The notes beneath the pieces were generated by a model. The model was not told the DNA's origin. It made no database searches and worked only from the letters and a program-made list of their open reading frames with translations. From Alentia gelatinosa (lineage: Eukaryota > Annelida > Polychaeta > Phyllodocida > Polynoidae), in NCBI GenBank assembly GCA_950022655.1, contig OX465580.1:45320028-45384027 (forward strand): a stretch of 64,000 nucleotides of DNA, given 5' to 3'. Below, in pieces: positions 12,604 to 22,105 of this stretch. Every line of letters starts with the position of its first letter. Position 1 is the stretch's first letter. The position numbers were made by a program, and so were the translations under genes.

Positions 12604-12705
12604 GATGCCTCCAGGCATCACCCGATCTACCGTGGTGTGCCCTGCAGGCATCACCCGATATACCGTGGTGATGCCTGCAGGCATCACCCGCCGCGAATGG
12701 GTTAA
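12604..12705. repeat. piggyBac right end: three 33-bp palindromic repeats, inverted repeat and TTAA
   Basis: The palindromic unit GATGCCTGCAGGCATC and variants starts at 12604, 12637 and 12670, an exact 33-bp period. The spacer between palindromes is CACCCGATATACCGTGG. The array runs into the terminal repeat at 12687-12701 and TTAA at 12702-12705. Such subterminal repeats are candidate transposase-binding or hairpin-forming sites. This is inferred, not shown. Confidence 0.9.
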
Positions 12706-13306
12706 TGACCAAAAACTACAAATTGTACCAACCTATAAGTATCTAGGAGTAACTCTTGACAGACGACTTGATTACCATCTGCATATTGAACGTATGATCA
12801 AAACAATATCGTACAGAATGTATCAACTGGTTAAGCTTAGACCTTATATAATGCAATCTATATAAGATGAGTATTTTACCTTATTATGACTATGCAGATA
12901 TTTTGTATGCTGGTAGTAACAAAGGGATATTACAGAAATTACAGAGGCTACAAAATAAATGTCTTCGTGTATGTCTTCAAAGTAATATACGGACTCCTAT
13001 CATTGATCTACATGTCACTGCTAAAGTTCCTTTCCTGGACGACAGGAGAACAAGCCATATGTATAACTATATGTTTAAAAGATCAAGAGATATTAATTAT
13101 ATTGATGCTCAGAAACGAATTACCAGGGCTGGTGATGCCCCACTAATCAAAATGCTTACACCGAATTGCTATGCATATGAGAGATCTGTGAACCATCATG
13201 GTGCCCTGATTTGGAACTTGCTTCCACCCATTGTCCGTAACACACCCTCATATAAAGAATTTAAAAGCATTAGCAAAAGATGTATGCTAGAAAAGATCCA
13301 ACACTG
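12706..13306 (+). pseudogene. LINE reverse transcriptase, thumb and C-terminal region
   Basis: Starts immediately after the right-hand TTAA with a YKYLGVTLDRRLDYH-type segment, the usual region after the RT palm. It reads to a TAA at 12863. One base later another frame carries MSILPYYDYADILY, then QKLQRLQNKCLRVC and an LLPPIVRNTPSYKEFKS tail, all typical of LINE C-termini and paralleled by the other LINE at 16.8-17.3 kb. Compared with that copy, several codons are missing at the break, so there is a small deletion plus frameshift. Ends at a TGA at 13304-13306. Confidence 0.85.
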
Positions 13307-13640
13307 AACCCGAATCTACTCGATTATTATAACATATCTCATGTCCTTATTTTTTCCTTTTACTGATATGACTGCACGTCTTGAGGCTTGAGCTAATTGT
13401 TGTAAATGTTAAGAAAAGAATGAATACATTTCCCCCTGCAGATGTCAATCATGTATAAAATTAAGGATATTTGAGAATTATTTATTAATTTGAGAGTGGA
13501 CAGATTAATTCACTGACTGATCTTGTGATCTAGGCTCCGCACGATGCATTTACCTCAAAACTACTAGTTTCTACAAACTGTGGACATGTCGCCTGTATAT
13601 GTTGAACCAGTCTGAACCCTCTTGAGTCTCATATAATGAC
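13307..13640. other. LINE 3' flank, no gene seen
   Basis: AT-rich sequence after the LINE stop codon, presumably its 3' untranslated region. No poly(A) run or target-site duplication could be placed. Confidence 0.4.
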
Positions 13641-13644
13641 AGTT

Positions 13645-14068
13645 TTCTAGATGACGATAACACAAGTATTCCTATCCGTATTGCCTGGAGTAGTTGCCCG
13701 AACGTATTCCTGCCTTTCACATTCCCCGATTTGATGGCTGCCTTTCTAGAGATCCCGCACCCGAAGAATCAATCACCGGTTGCCTCATAGATGTTTCCAT
13801 TAAATGATTTTAATTTCGCCAACAAATCAAGATTTTAGCCAAATTTTGCTTACATCACTTCCTTCCAGCACATCTTGTCCACCTTGATGGTGTCCCATCC
13901 AACACTGAATCCAAGTAACTTCAGAAATTGCAGTATTAGCTCATGGTGGGCATGTGCCACCACATAGGCTGCTTCAGAGGATCCAAATCTATCCTGTGCG
14001 GTTTCTACCTCCAATGGATACATGTTGGATGAAAATGAATGTTCACCCTGAAAAGCGTATCCATCTTC
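13645..14068 (-). pseudogene. Broken NADAR (YbiA-like) domain fragment
   Basis: The minus strand translates to GYAFQGEHSFSSNMYPLEV, then RFGSSEAAYVV, KMCWKEVM, AKFG, IYEATGD, FFGCGIS and GRNTFGQLLQAIR. In order these match the conserved blocks of the NADAR domain: SNFYP, SSEhaYq, W, KF, EATgD, WGcG and GrNxlGxxLmxiR. NADAR proteins are linked to NAD/ADP-ribose derivatives, and bacterial and plant members act as N-glycosidases on riboflavin intermediates. In-frame TAA codons (about 13852 and 13837), a frameshift near 13803 and a TGA near 13772 show it is dead. No ORF with an ATG covers it. It lies next to the opposite-strand LINE 3' end, and its parent element or gene is unknown. Confidence 0.65.
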
Positions 14069-14089
14069 AGTTTTGGGTCAGTTTTGGGT

Positions 14090-14890
14090 GTATATATTGT
14101 TGATACTAGAATGAAGTTTAAATTTGAGGTGGGACTGGTTTCATAAATTACTGTAATAGTCTATATCATGTCAGGAAACATCTGAATTGGCGATTTGAGT
14201 GCAACTGCAACATTTTTTCATAGTAGGTCAAGTTCTGCTCCCTGATGTGTAAATTCATTGGTCACGTGTCAAATACTTGTATGCTACATGGACGAATTTA
14301 ACTCTGTATGCGACACACCGTAGCGTATGTTAAGTCAATGTTAGGCCCATGGGATGTTATATTAGGGGTAGGATGAAGAATAGTAGGAAACGGCATGAAA
14401 GCATTGTCTTTATGTGTGCTTCCGATATAGTGAAATTATTAGAAAACTGAAAATCTCGTCCAGGGAGATTCAAGGATTGTAGTCGTGCTACGAACCTTTT
14501 ACCCAGTGTCAGGTTTTCTTAGTTCGACAGCAAAATCAAGGATGGCACAACAAGTGTTAGTGTGGCTAATAAAATGTCAATATGATGTAGAACGGGCATG
14601 TTACGTGATTTCCTTGAGTGTATCCAAAACTAGTTTAGAAGTAGCTCATGTTCTAATCGCTGATTGGTGAATTCAGCATGCCTTTCGTTGCATAAATAAG
14701 ACAAGAGGCGCAACGGCAGTCCTGCGGTGCACGTGCTGGCGTGACGTTAGAGGCACACATCATAGATGTTGATTCAATTTATTCAATGTGAAAACTTGTA
14801 GTATGTAGTATAACAGGGTATACTTTAGAAACATGTAGTATAACAAGGTATACTTTAAAACCTGAGTAATACAGGACATAAACATGTGTC
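14090..14890. other. Spacer with a short 30-bp duplication
   Basis: No gene recognised. ATGTAGTATAACAGGGTATA and its near copy form a 30-bp tandem pair at 14803-14862, just beyond the 3' end of the DIRS-like coding trace. It could belong to that element's terminal region, but I cannot place the terminus. Confidence 0.4.
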
Positions 14891-15270
14891 CAGATTTTAG
14901 CCAAACGCCGAGGAGAGAGCGCATGGGACATGTGTAGATGCCGGAGAAGGTAGATAGGGGGCGGCCGACGCGGGAGAGGCCCAGGTGAGAGGGACTCCTA
15001 GATGAGAGACAGTGTGAGCCCCGCCCCTACAGAACAAATGCATGGAGAAAGACAATGTGACTGGGACTGCCGCCGAGGAAAGAGCAGCTCGCATATGCGC
15101 GACCATCTGAGGGGGGTTGAGGGCTCGCCCCGACCCATCTATGAGAGCGGGGGCATGGAGAGGAGCTGATACAGCAGCCGTTTAGGCATCCCAGGCTGAC
15201 ACAGGGCAATACGGTGAGGTGTGAATTGCCGGAAGGAGGAGAGTATATAGAACTGCATCGAGAATTGTAT

Positions 15271-15372
15271 AAATACACAATACTCCACGAGTTTGGATGG
15301 GCCGCAATCGTCATCGAGGCGAAGCCGAGTGACGATTACAGCCCAACCAAACGAGTGGAGTATTGTGTATTT
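15271..15372. repeat. Long near-perfect hairpin, about 43-bp arms
   Basis: The left arm 15271-15313 (AAATACACAATACTCCAC...) pairs with the right arm 15330-15372 (...GTGGAGTATTGTGTATTT) with about five mismatches. The small inner region can pair further around a GAA loop. It sits within the tripartite-decayed recombinase gene and has no coding role. It resembles a tiny foldback element. Confidence 0.85.
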
Positions 15373-15394
15373 TACGATTCGAATGCGGTTCTGG

Positions 15395-15597
15395 TTTTAT
15401 CTCACCCCTTTCTATGATATTAAACAATCACAATTTCAGAATAATTTGAATATATACTTAGCAAATTCATATGACGTCATCTGAAATTCACTACGCCATG
15501 GCCGTGGCGTAGTACTGTCACTCTACGGGTGTGATCGTTGAGTATTTTTTTCTAATGTTATTCCTATGGCTAAACTTGTACCAGGGGTGAGATAAAA
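15395..15597. repeat. Inverted repeat with central palindrome
   Basis: TTTTATCTCACCCC at 15395-15408 is exactly inverted at 15584-15597. Between them lies an 8-bp-arm palindrome (CTACGCCA / TGGCGTAG, 15491-15512). With the adjacent hairpin at 15271-15372 this makes a compound palindromic block inside the recombinase. Confidence 0.75.
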
Positions 15598-15989
15598 ACA
15601 GCTCCCACGGGGTCTCTTATAGTCTTAGATGAGGCGACATGTAGACGGAGCCCGCCGGACATGTGGAGGATGTGCCCCCTCCGAAGCGTCTGGGGCAGAT
15701 TCGATGCGCAGAGGTAGGAGAAGAAGACCAGAAGTGTTGCAGCGCGCAGAAGCAGGTGTCCGTTCGACGACGTGTGGGCGGCATTGTAGATATTCTTGAC
15801 ATGACCTGGTAGGAGTGGAGGGGATTCAGACGGCCAGCTCCGCAAAGTACCACAGCAAGGTGGGGTGTAGAGAACAAGGCAGCGTTTACAGCGTTGTCTC
15901 GGAGCCACAAACGAGCCCCAGAGATGTAATTGTGTGACGCCGCTGGAGGAAGTGATTCAGCCAAGACCTGGGCGTAGAGGCAGGCCTGC

Positions 15990-16437
15990 AATGGTGTCAC
16001 GTTGAGAGGTGCTATCCCAGTCTCGCTGCAGAATTGAAGAACCTCGCCGCTTATCAGCCGCTATGGTTAAACCACAGTCCATGATGGCCGTTGCCAACCA
16101 CATTCTTCTAGCGGCGGCCGCGACCCAACCATCGCGGGTTTTGCCTGAGTTCAATTTGAAGACGACTCTCCCGTCCCCGAGACAGATCATGACGGCTCTG
16201 TGGTGGTATGACGTGTCGACCAGGAGAGCCACAGCCAGAGCCGCGTTGAGAGCGGCATGCTAGAATGTTTTTTCAGGAATGCCTTCTATACTGCGAGCGC
16301 AATCGTGTAGGCTGTCGAGGAGCTCACAGACGCAAAGGTGGACGCGTCAATCTCACACGGGATGATGTCTTTCTCCGCGTGGTCTTCGTAGAAGTGGACA
16401 CTGTTAGTGTGAGCTGCGTAGTCCCTGAACCACGCAA
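15990..16437 (-). pseudogene. RNase H region of the DIRS-like element
   Basis: Directly after the LINE poly(A) boundary the minus strand reads IAWFRDYAAHTNSVHFYED and IIPCEIDA. It then has an SGKTRD...AAARRMWLATAIMDCGLTIA stretch in a second frame, and DKRRGSS in place of the usual HKPG segment. This is the DIRS RNase H order: E/D-bearing strand, SGrTRD helix, DVDLt strand, H-box. It continues the RT fragment that ends at 23145, which shows that the LINE between them is an insertion. Frame changes near 16270 and 16060 inactivate it. Confidence 0.7.
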
Positions 16438-16465
16438 TTTTTTTTTTTTTTTTAAGGTTTTTATT
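16438..16465 (-). terminator. LINE poly(A) signal and poly(A) tail
   Basis: The minus strand has AATAAA (16465-16460) followed within a few bases by a 16-A run (16453-16438). DIRS-like coding resumes directly after it, so this is the retrotransposon 3' end. Confidence 0.85.
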
Positions 16466-16843
16466 TATACTGGAGTAAAAACAGCTAGGCAATAAAAATG
16501 CCTATCTTCCGCTGGCTCCAGTCAGAAAAAACATCCTTGAATTGCCTGACGTCCAGATTATGGACTTACATGGCTCATTGAAACAGGTGTCAATACCATT
16601 TAGAGATACTATACAAAAACATTTATCACTAAGTATCTATAGACACATGAAAGAAATCATTTAAGTACATACAAGTATTATACAACACTATTTCATCTGG
16701 TGATCAATTCAATTTACTCGCATTGAAAAGGTAAAATATGAGTAAAGTTTATATCCCATTTTACAGGTAGAAATGGCCTGTACAAGCATTCATGGGAAAG
16801 ACCTTAATTCCATAACTTTATACCTAAATTACAATATTAACGA

Positions 16844-19719
16844 TTATTGGGCATCAATTTGAAGTCTTGACTTAAGTCTTATTTTAGTGCGTCGCTTAAA
16901 ACTGTCGCTGTCAACAATGTTTCTTTCCTCCTTGCTTAGCACATTCCAATATTTGGCGGTTTTGAACTCAACTGAGTCTTTGTACTTGTTTAATTTGATG
17001 TTATTATTGATCTTTAAAACCGGTGCCTCGTGCAATCTAGTGTTTTGGTTCATTTCTTGAAGTCTTGATTGCTTTTTGGTCCTTAAATATGCTGTGTTGA
17101 GCAAATGTGCCTCTCGTCTATCAATTAATTTGTTGATATTGTATCTTTTGTGTAAGTCATTTGTTCGTGCCTCTGGGGCAGCCTTGCAACATATTCTCAA
17201 ACCCCTATTTTGACATCGTTGTAACTTGTTTAATAGGGCAGCATTAGTGTCGTGATACATAATGTCCGCATATTCTAAATAAGGCAGGACTCTTGATTTA
17301 TAGATAAGTGTCGCTTGTTCTTTCGTCAAATACTTTCGTATATATGCAAGGACATGTAGTTTATGTGACACTCTTTGAATTGTTTTCGTTAAGTGTTTGG
17401 TGTAAGTTAGACCCCTGTCCAGTGAAACTCCTAGATAGTCAAAACTATTGACTTCCTCCAGTGTATCTTGCTTTAATTTGATTTTCAAAGCTGGGAGCCC
17501 TTTTAGCCTTTGGTTTGTGCCAAATAACATGCTCTTTGATTTTTTTTGATTTATTGTTAGCCTATTATTGTCGCACCAGGCATTAATATTTTGTATATCT
17601 TGTTCCGTTTCATTTATAAGTAAATCAATATTTTTGCCCAATGTTATTATTACCGCGTCGTCTGCGTATAGGTTAATGGAACAATGTGCAAGCGATCTGT
17701 CAATGTTATTTATGAAGATTAAAAAATATAGAGGTCCAAGGATGGAACCTTGAGGTACCCCACATGTTATTTTTTCTGGCTGCGAGGTGATGTTATTGGC
17801 TATTGTGCTTTGTGACCTACCAGTTAGGTAATCCCTGCTCCAAGTTACCAATTTATTAGAAATTCCTAATTTTTCCATTTTGAACAGCAATATTTCGTGA
17901 TTTACGGTGTCAAATGCTTTTCTTAGGTCTAAAAACGTAGTGAGGGTAATTTCTCCCTTATTCATGTTGGTTAGTATTTGGTCAGTAAGGTCCGCTATTG
18001 TAGTGGCTGTTGAGTGATTTTTTCTGAACCCTCCCTGTTTTTCATTGAGTAAGTCAAAATTTTCCAAGAACATTGAAATTTTAGAGTGTACGAGTTTCTC
18101 TAAGAGTTTTCCCGGTGACGGTAATTGAGAGACAGGTCTAAGATTACACACATCGTTTTTGAAGCCTGGCTTTTTTAGAGGTACTACTGTTGCGAATTTC
18201 CAGTCGGTTGGAAAAATTTCCATGTCTAAGGAGCATTGGAATATATGGCGTAACTGCTGGTAAAAAACAATAAATCCATCCTTAAGTATCTCAGATGACA
18301 TAAATTTTATGCTAGAGGATTTGTTTACATCTATTTCTTTAATGACCTCAATTACTTCTTCTTCTGTAATTTCAAAATCATACATCATGGCTTTAGTTTC
18401 CTCAGTGTCATCGTACCATGGCGTGTTAAATTTACTGGCTAATTTGACTTCAATGGTAGAGAAGAATTGGTTAATGTGATCAGCTATAGCATTCTCATTC
18501 AAGTCACTGTTATCCACTGGGTTAATCAGTTGAATTTTAGTTGATTTCTTTTTAGTGCGCATTAGTGATTCCATACTATCCCAAATTTTTTTACTGTCTT
18601 TAGTAGTACATGAAGTTATGTATTCTTTCTTTGCATTATGGATAATTTTCTTGGTATTATTTCTAAGTTTCTTTGCTTGTTGCCAGTCGATTTGTTTACC
18701 TGATTTCTGTGCTTTTTTCCAGGCACGGTTTTTACGTTGAATCTGCTCTATAACATTGTGATCTATCCAAGGTTCTTCTTTATATCTAATTTGATGTTGT
18801 TTTAGGGGACATATCTTATCTAGTTCTTTTTCCATTAATGTGTGCATGTATTTCCACGCCTCATTTGGATTCCTTATTTCAAAAAATTTATCCCATTTTG
18901 CATCGATCAGGGCTTCTTGATAAGTGATTTTATCATAATTGTTGTAAGACCTACAAAAGAATTGCTTCGATTGGTATTCTGATCTTAGTTGTTTTTTTTG
19001 TGAGAAAAATACAACTATGATCACTAATGTTTTGACTTAGAGTACCCTAGGCAGTTATGTGCTCACAGTTGGTGAATGCTAGATCAATCGTATTATTGAA
19101 TCTGGTTGGTTTGTCAATTATCTGCTTTAGCCCACTTTGATTTTCCAGTGTTGTGATATGTTGAGCGTCTGGGCTTTGTTTATCTCTAGCATTTAGATTG
19201 AAATCACCTATGACAGTGATCTCAGCATTAAACTTGTTTCTCAGCACTTCAATTTGTTCAGTTAGCAATGTGATAAAGGTTTTAATGTCTCCCTTGTTTG
19301 GTCTATAAATGCAACAAACAAGCTGTTTTTTTCTGATTTTTAAGATTGACATGAATCCAGGTTGACTCAATATCACTTGTACTCAGATTGAAATCAGTGA
19401 GATGAGTAGTGTCTAGATTCTCTTTAATATAAATGGCAACCCCACCTCCTATTTTAATTTCGCCCTTCTCGTTCCTCCAGTTTCGGTCATTTCTAACTAA
19501 GCTGTAATTATTAATTTGAAATAAACCATCCGGTAGTGCTGTTGTTAACCAGGTTTCAGACAGTATGTCCGCGTTAATAAGTTTAATATCCTGAGCTATC
19601 ATATCAAGCTTATTTTTCAGGCTCTGAACATTTTGATGGATTATATGGAATCCTTTCCCTAATTTTAATTTATCGTTGATTTGGGATATAAAAGTAAAGA
19701 TATGAGTGCGATTTATCAT
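16844..19719 (-). pseudogene. LINE ORF2: endonuclease and reverse transcriptase, two frameshifts
   Basis: The first frame (19719-19303, 138 aa) holds the endonuclease N-terminus with HQNVQSLKNKLD (N30) and SETWL (E55). A break near 19340, at a T-rich run, leads to the second part with CIYRPNKGD and VIGDFNLNARD. ISDHSCIF is found in a third frame near 19030, and a frame change at an 8-T run near 18995 opens the 726-aa RT frame (19024-16844). RT blocks: RPVSQLPSPGKLLEKLV, QGGFRKNHST, LDLRKAFDTVNH (A), CGVPQGSILGP (B), YADD at 453-456 (C), DYLGVSLDRG and a normal LINE C-terminus. All catalytic residues are present, so activity was probably lost only by a few small indels. Confidence 0.9.
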
Positions 19720-20342
19720 TCACATTTATGTGCAGAGTTTTTAAAGTCCTAGTGTTAGTATTGAAAATCATTTTTTCTGCTTTCATATTGTGTCTATTTT
19801 TACTTTCAATTTTAGAGCTATCGATATTGACAGGTGAGGGTGGGTTCAGCTGGTCCCCGTCACCTAAACCAATCGTTTCATGACTACCTGGCTATTTGCT
19901 ATTTCAGTAGTGAATTGTTTAAAATTTAGTGACAGTTGTCAAGTAGTAGAGCACAACTGCAGAATGAGTATTTGATGTTTACTCACAGTTTACGGTGTGT
20001 TTTAGTGTATCTTTTTCAGGTTGTGATCCGTTGTGGTTAGAGAGTGGGTCTGGGTCGTTTGATTTAGTTCGTCCGGTTTTCTTGGCTTTTGAGTGAGCTT
20101 TTGTAGAGTTTTGCTGTAATATTAAATGTCTTAATACATAAAGTGAATACAATTGGATCAATATAGACTGATTTTCATGTTACTAATTTTTAGTTCCAGC
20201 CCAAGCTATGTGTTACCACAGCCTAAGCACAAATCACTGTAAATGTAATACATGACTAGCCATTAAAGTCAAAGCCATAAGTCGGTTGCTGGTTTGTACT
20301 AACCTTCATTTTTCAAAGTCTGATTTTACCAAGATTTACATT

Positions 20343-20538
20343 TACAAGGCTATGTGTAACCACAGCTATGTGGATTAATTTTAAATAGTTGGGTAACAGT
20401 GATAATCACAGTGATAAGAGTAAATTCTTAAGCACTACCATACAAGGCTATGTGTGACCACGGCTGTGCGGATTAAATTTAATAGATTGGGTAAGAGTGA
20501 TACTTACAGCGATAAGAGAAAATTCTTAGTTACTATCC
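20343..20538. repeat. 98-bp tandem duplication between LINE ORF1 and ORF2
   Basis: TACAAGGCTATGTGTAACCA (20343) and TACAAGGCTATGTGTGACCA (20441) begin two copies of a 98-bp unit, each with GGATTAAxTTTAATAG, TGGGTAA and AGCGATAAGAG-like phrases. Weaker related phrases occur near 20200 and 20781. It lies in the 1.25-kb inter-ORF spacer, which otherwise has no recognised coding. Confidence 0.8.
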
Positions 20539-20972
20539 TAGTTGTTTTGCCCCAAACTCCGGGGAAACAGCAAACTGCTAACCACTTAATAGTAGATATA
20601 ACAAATGGTCTATGAGTTCTATCTTCGTAGTCTAGCAAGCAGAAACCTACAAAATTATGATACAAGGCATGCATGGTAAAAACTCCATCCTCAAAATCAT
20701 CAAATGCAACAGTGAAAAACTCCTTGAATTAGAGAAATAGACAAATTTCATACGTTTGCATTTAGAAAAAATAGTGAAGAGAATGTGTGTAACCACATTC
20801 TCTAAAAAATTTACACTCCAGTCAAGTTAAGTACCAGTCTCATAGTCCAACGTTAGAAATAGTAATTAGATATGTGTCACCACACCCAATATTTTCCATG
20901 AAAATATCGCATTGTCATTGTCATAATCCACAATTTTATAAAGGTGGTCTCGGCTGTTTGAGTCACAATTTG

Positions 20973-21635
20973 TTAGTTGCAGGTGGCATGAATATTGTGG
21001 GTGATCGTATACACTATATTTCTGGCGTATTTATCTTTCGTGGTTGTATTGAAGTGGATACCATCTGTTGTGGTTCCTACATAACGATGACTTAGCTTCT
21101 GATGTCTGGACTTGTGTATGTGCTGATACATATGAGGCGTAGTTGCATTTGACAATGCATTGAGTTCAGTGATGGCATTATTTATATCATAAATTGCGCT
21201 GTTTAGTTCCATTTGTTCGTCATGGAATGGCTCACCTTGCGTATTATATAGTTCGTATGACATTCCTACAAATTCACATAGAACAGTCATTTTAGTGTGT
21301 TTGTCCAGTCTGAGCTTGGCTTGACTAAGGGCACTTATAACGTGATCTGTTATTTCCGTTTTTTTATCGAAATTTGGGACAACGTTACGTTTTCATAGTT
21401 TGGTAGAACAATCATTTATACCAGCCATGAAGTACACTATGTCAATCGGCTTGAGTTTATAAATATCAGATAGTGCGTTGTTTACAGCTTCTTTGACCAT
21501 AGCGCCTGGGTATGCGAGAACGTCAATGTTTACATTTGATATTTGTTGATAACGAAGCTGTTTTACCAACCTTGACTTAAAACCAAGCCCTCTTGAATCC
21601 GCGATAAAAACCACTTTGAACATATCGTATTTCAA
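20973..21635 (-). other. SGNH/GDSL-type esterase-like domain within LINE ORF1
   Basis: Two frames together supply block I (VVFIADSRGLG), a middle strand (IDVLAYPGAMVKEAV), block III (YFMAGINDCS) and block V (TDGIHFNTTTKDKYA, DxxH). All catalytic positions (Ser, Asn, Asp, His) are present. The frame change is around 21380, within ...TKL. The domain starts just after the NADAR stop. A stop-restart (TGA followed by an ATG about 12 nt on) cannot be excluded as the natural arrangement. Confidence 0.7.
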
Positions 21636-21654
21636 GTTTGGAGGAGACTCGCCT

Positions 21655-22105
21655 TACATCTAGACAATATCTTGCCCATAAGGTTGCCAAAGTTTTCCTT
21701 GGGGATGTCAGCGGGAGCTGTCCTGTCAAGTTTGTACAGAGTTACGCCACATCCAAATACCGGGTCTTTTGTTGCTTCGAAGAATGCCTTTTCTTTTGTG
21801 TGCCACAGCCTGTCTTCTATCCAAGGGTGTTGTTCTAGTTTTAGTTTTACTAAGTCTTCGATTGTTTTCTCTTCCTGTTTCTTCCAAATTGAGTCTTTCC
21901 GTATGCGTTTGGTAATTTGCTTCGCTGTGTATGGATTTGTAGTTGCTTGTATGGCTCATGCCGCTGCTGCGTCATTGTGGTGCAGCGCAAGTTTTTGCTG
22001 ATACACATGTTCCAGCGTAGGGCCGCTTATACCACTGACTGGGTCGTCAATCTCACATCGATAAAGATTCGAGAGCGGGCTAAGATGGCTTTGGAAATAG
22101 ATTCC
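21655..22105 (-). other. NADAR domain within LINE ORF1
   Basis: One continuous frame except for the TGA at 21958-21956. Family blocks in order: YFQSHLSPLSNLYRCEI (SNFYP block), GPTLEHVYQQKLAL (SSEhayQ-KA block), ITKRIRKDSIW, LVKLKLEQHPW (KF-Q-P block), FFEATKDPVFGCGVTL (EATxDxxWGxG) and KENFGNLMGKIL (GxNxLGxxLM). Length near 150 residues fits NADAR. W to F in the WG block may alter activity. A TGA replacing what is probably an Arg codon (one transition from CGA) would explain the single stop. Confidence 0.75.

Larger units (their letters stand above)
6579..12705 (-). mobile_element. piggyBac-superfamily DNA transposon, apparently complete
   Basis: Both borders are visible. TTAA occurs at 6579-6582 and 12702-12705. 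Immediately inside are perfect 15-bp inverted ends, CCCATTCGCGGCGGG at 6583-6597 and its complement at 12687-12701, giving 6119 bp between the duplicated TTAAs. TTAA target duplication and ends beginning CCC are hallmarks of the piggyBac family. The element carries a minus-strand transposase with two introns, two arrays of 452-bp repeats and three 33-bp palindromic repeats at the right end. It sits inside a LINE RT ORF, and the joined target frame is intact. The reading-through transposase and perfect ends suggest a young copy. Confidence 0.95.
4716..13306 (+). mobile_element. Decayed LINE (non-LTR retrotransposon), split by a piggyBac insertion
   Basis: The plus strand carries, in order, the C-terminal part of an apurinic-type endonuclease, a reverse transcriptase and the post-RT region typical of the CR1/L2/Jockey group. 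The element is interrupted at a TTAA (6579-6582) by the 6.1-kb piggyBac transposon and resumes at 12706. The 5' end is truncated or decayed, since only the GDFN...SDH half of the endonuclease remains. There are single-base frame breaks near 5095 and near 12863. No clear poly(A) tail marks the 3' end, which lies past 13306. RT motifs resemble those of the other LINE in the window (16.4-23.1 kb), so the two may share a clade. I do not assign one. Confidence 0.85.
14897..15990 (-). pseudogene. Tyrosine recombinase of the DIRS-like element, interrupted
   Basis: The first part (15990-15570) reads PLQACLYAQVLAESLPPA, ISGARLWLRDNAVNAAL, LAVVLCGAGR, then VKNIYNAAH and VFFSYLCASNL (counterpart of FFtyLRaSNL, where the Arg is catalytic; here Cys in one frame) and SKTIRD. 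A palindromic block occupies 15.60-15.27 kb. The second part (15240-14897) has MVAHMRAALSSAAV, FSMHLFCRGGAHTVSHLGVPL, matching the HxxR box (HLFCR), followed by a damaged terminus where a GRW...Y motif is expected. Such enzymes integrate the circular DNA form in DIRS elements. Frameshifts and the insertion make it inactive. I read the HxxR match as strong and the final Tyr as not identifiable. Confidence 0.65.

Noticed and set aside
13854..14047. A single spliced exon (CAG acceptor at 14048, GTAAGC donor at 13853)
   Set aside because: The NADAR reading continues in frame on both sides of these sites, so unspliced decay of one domain explains the sequence better than an exon.
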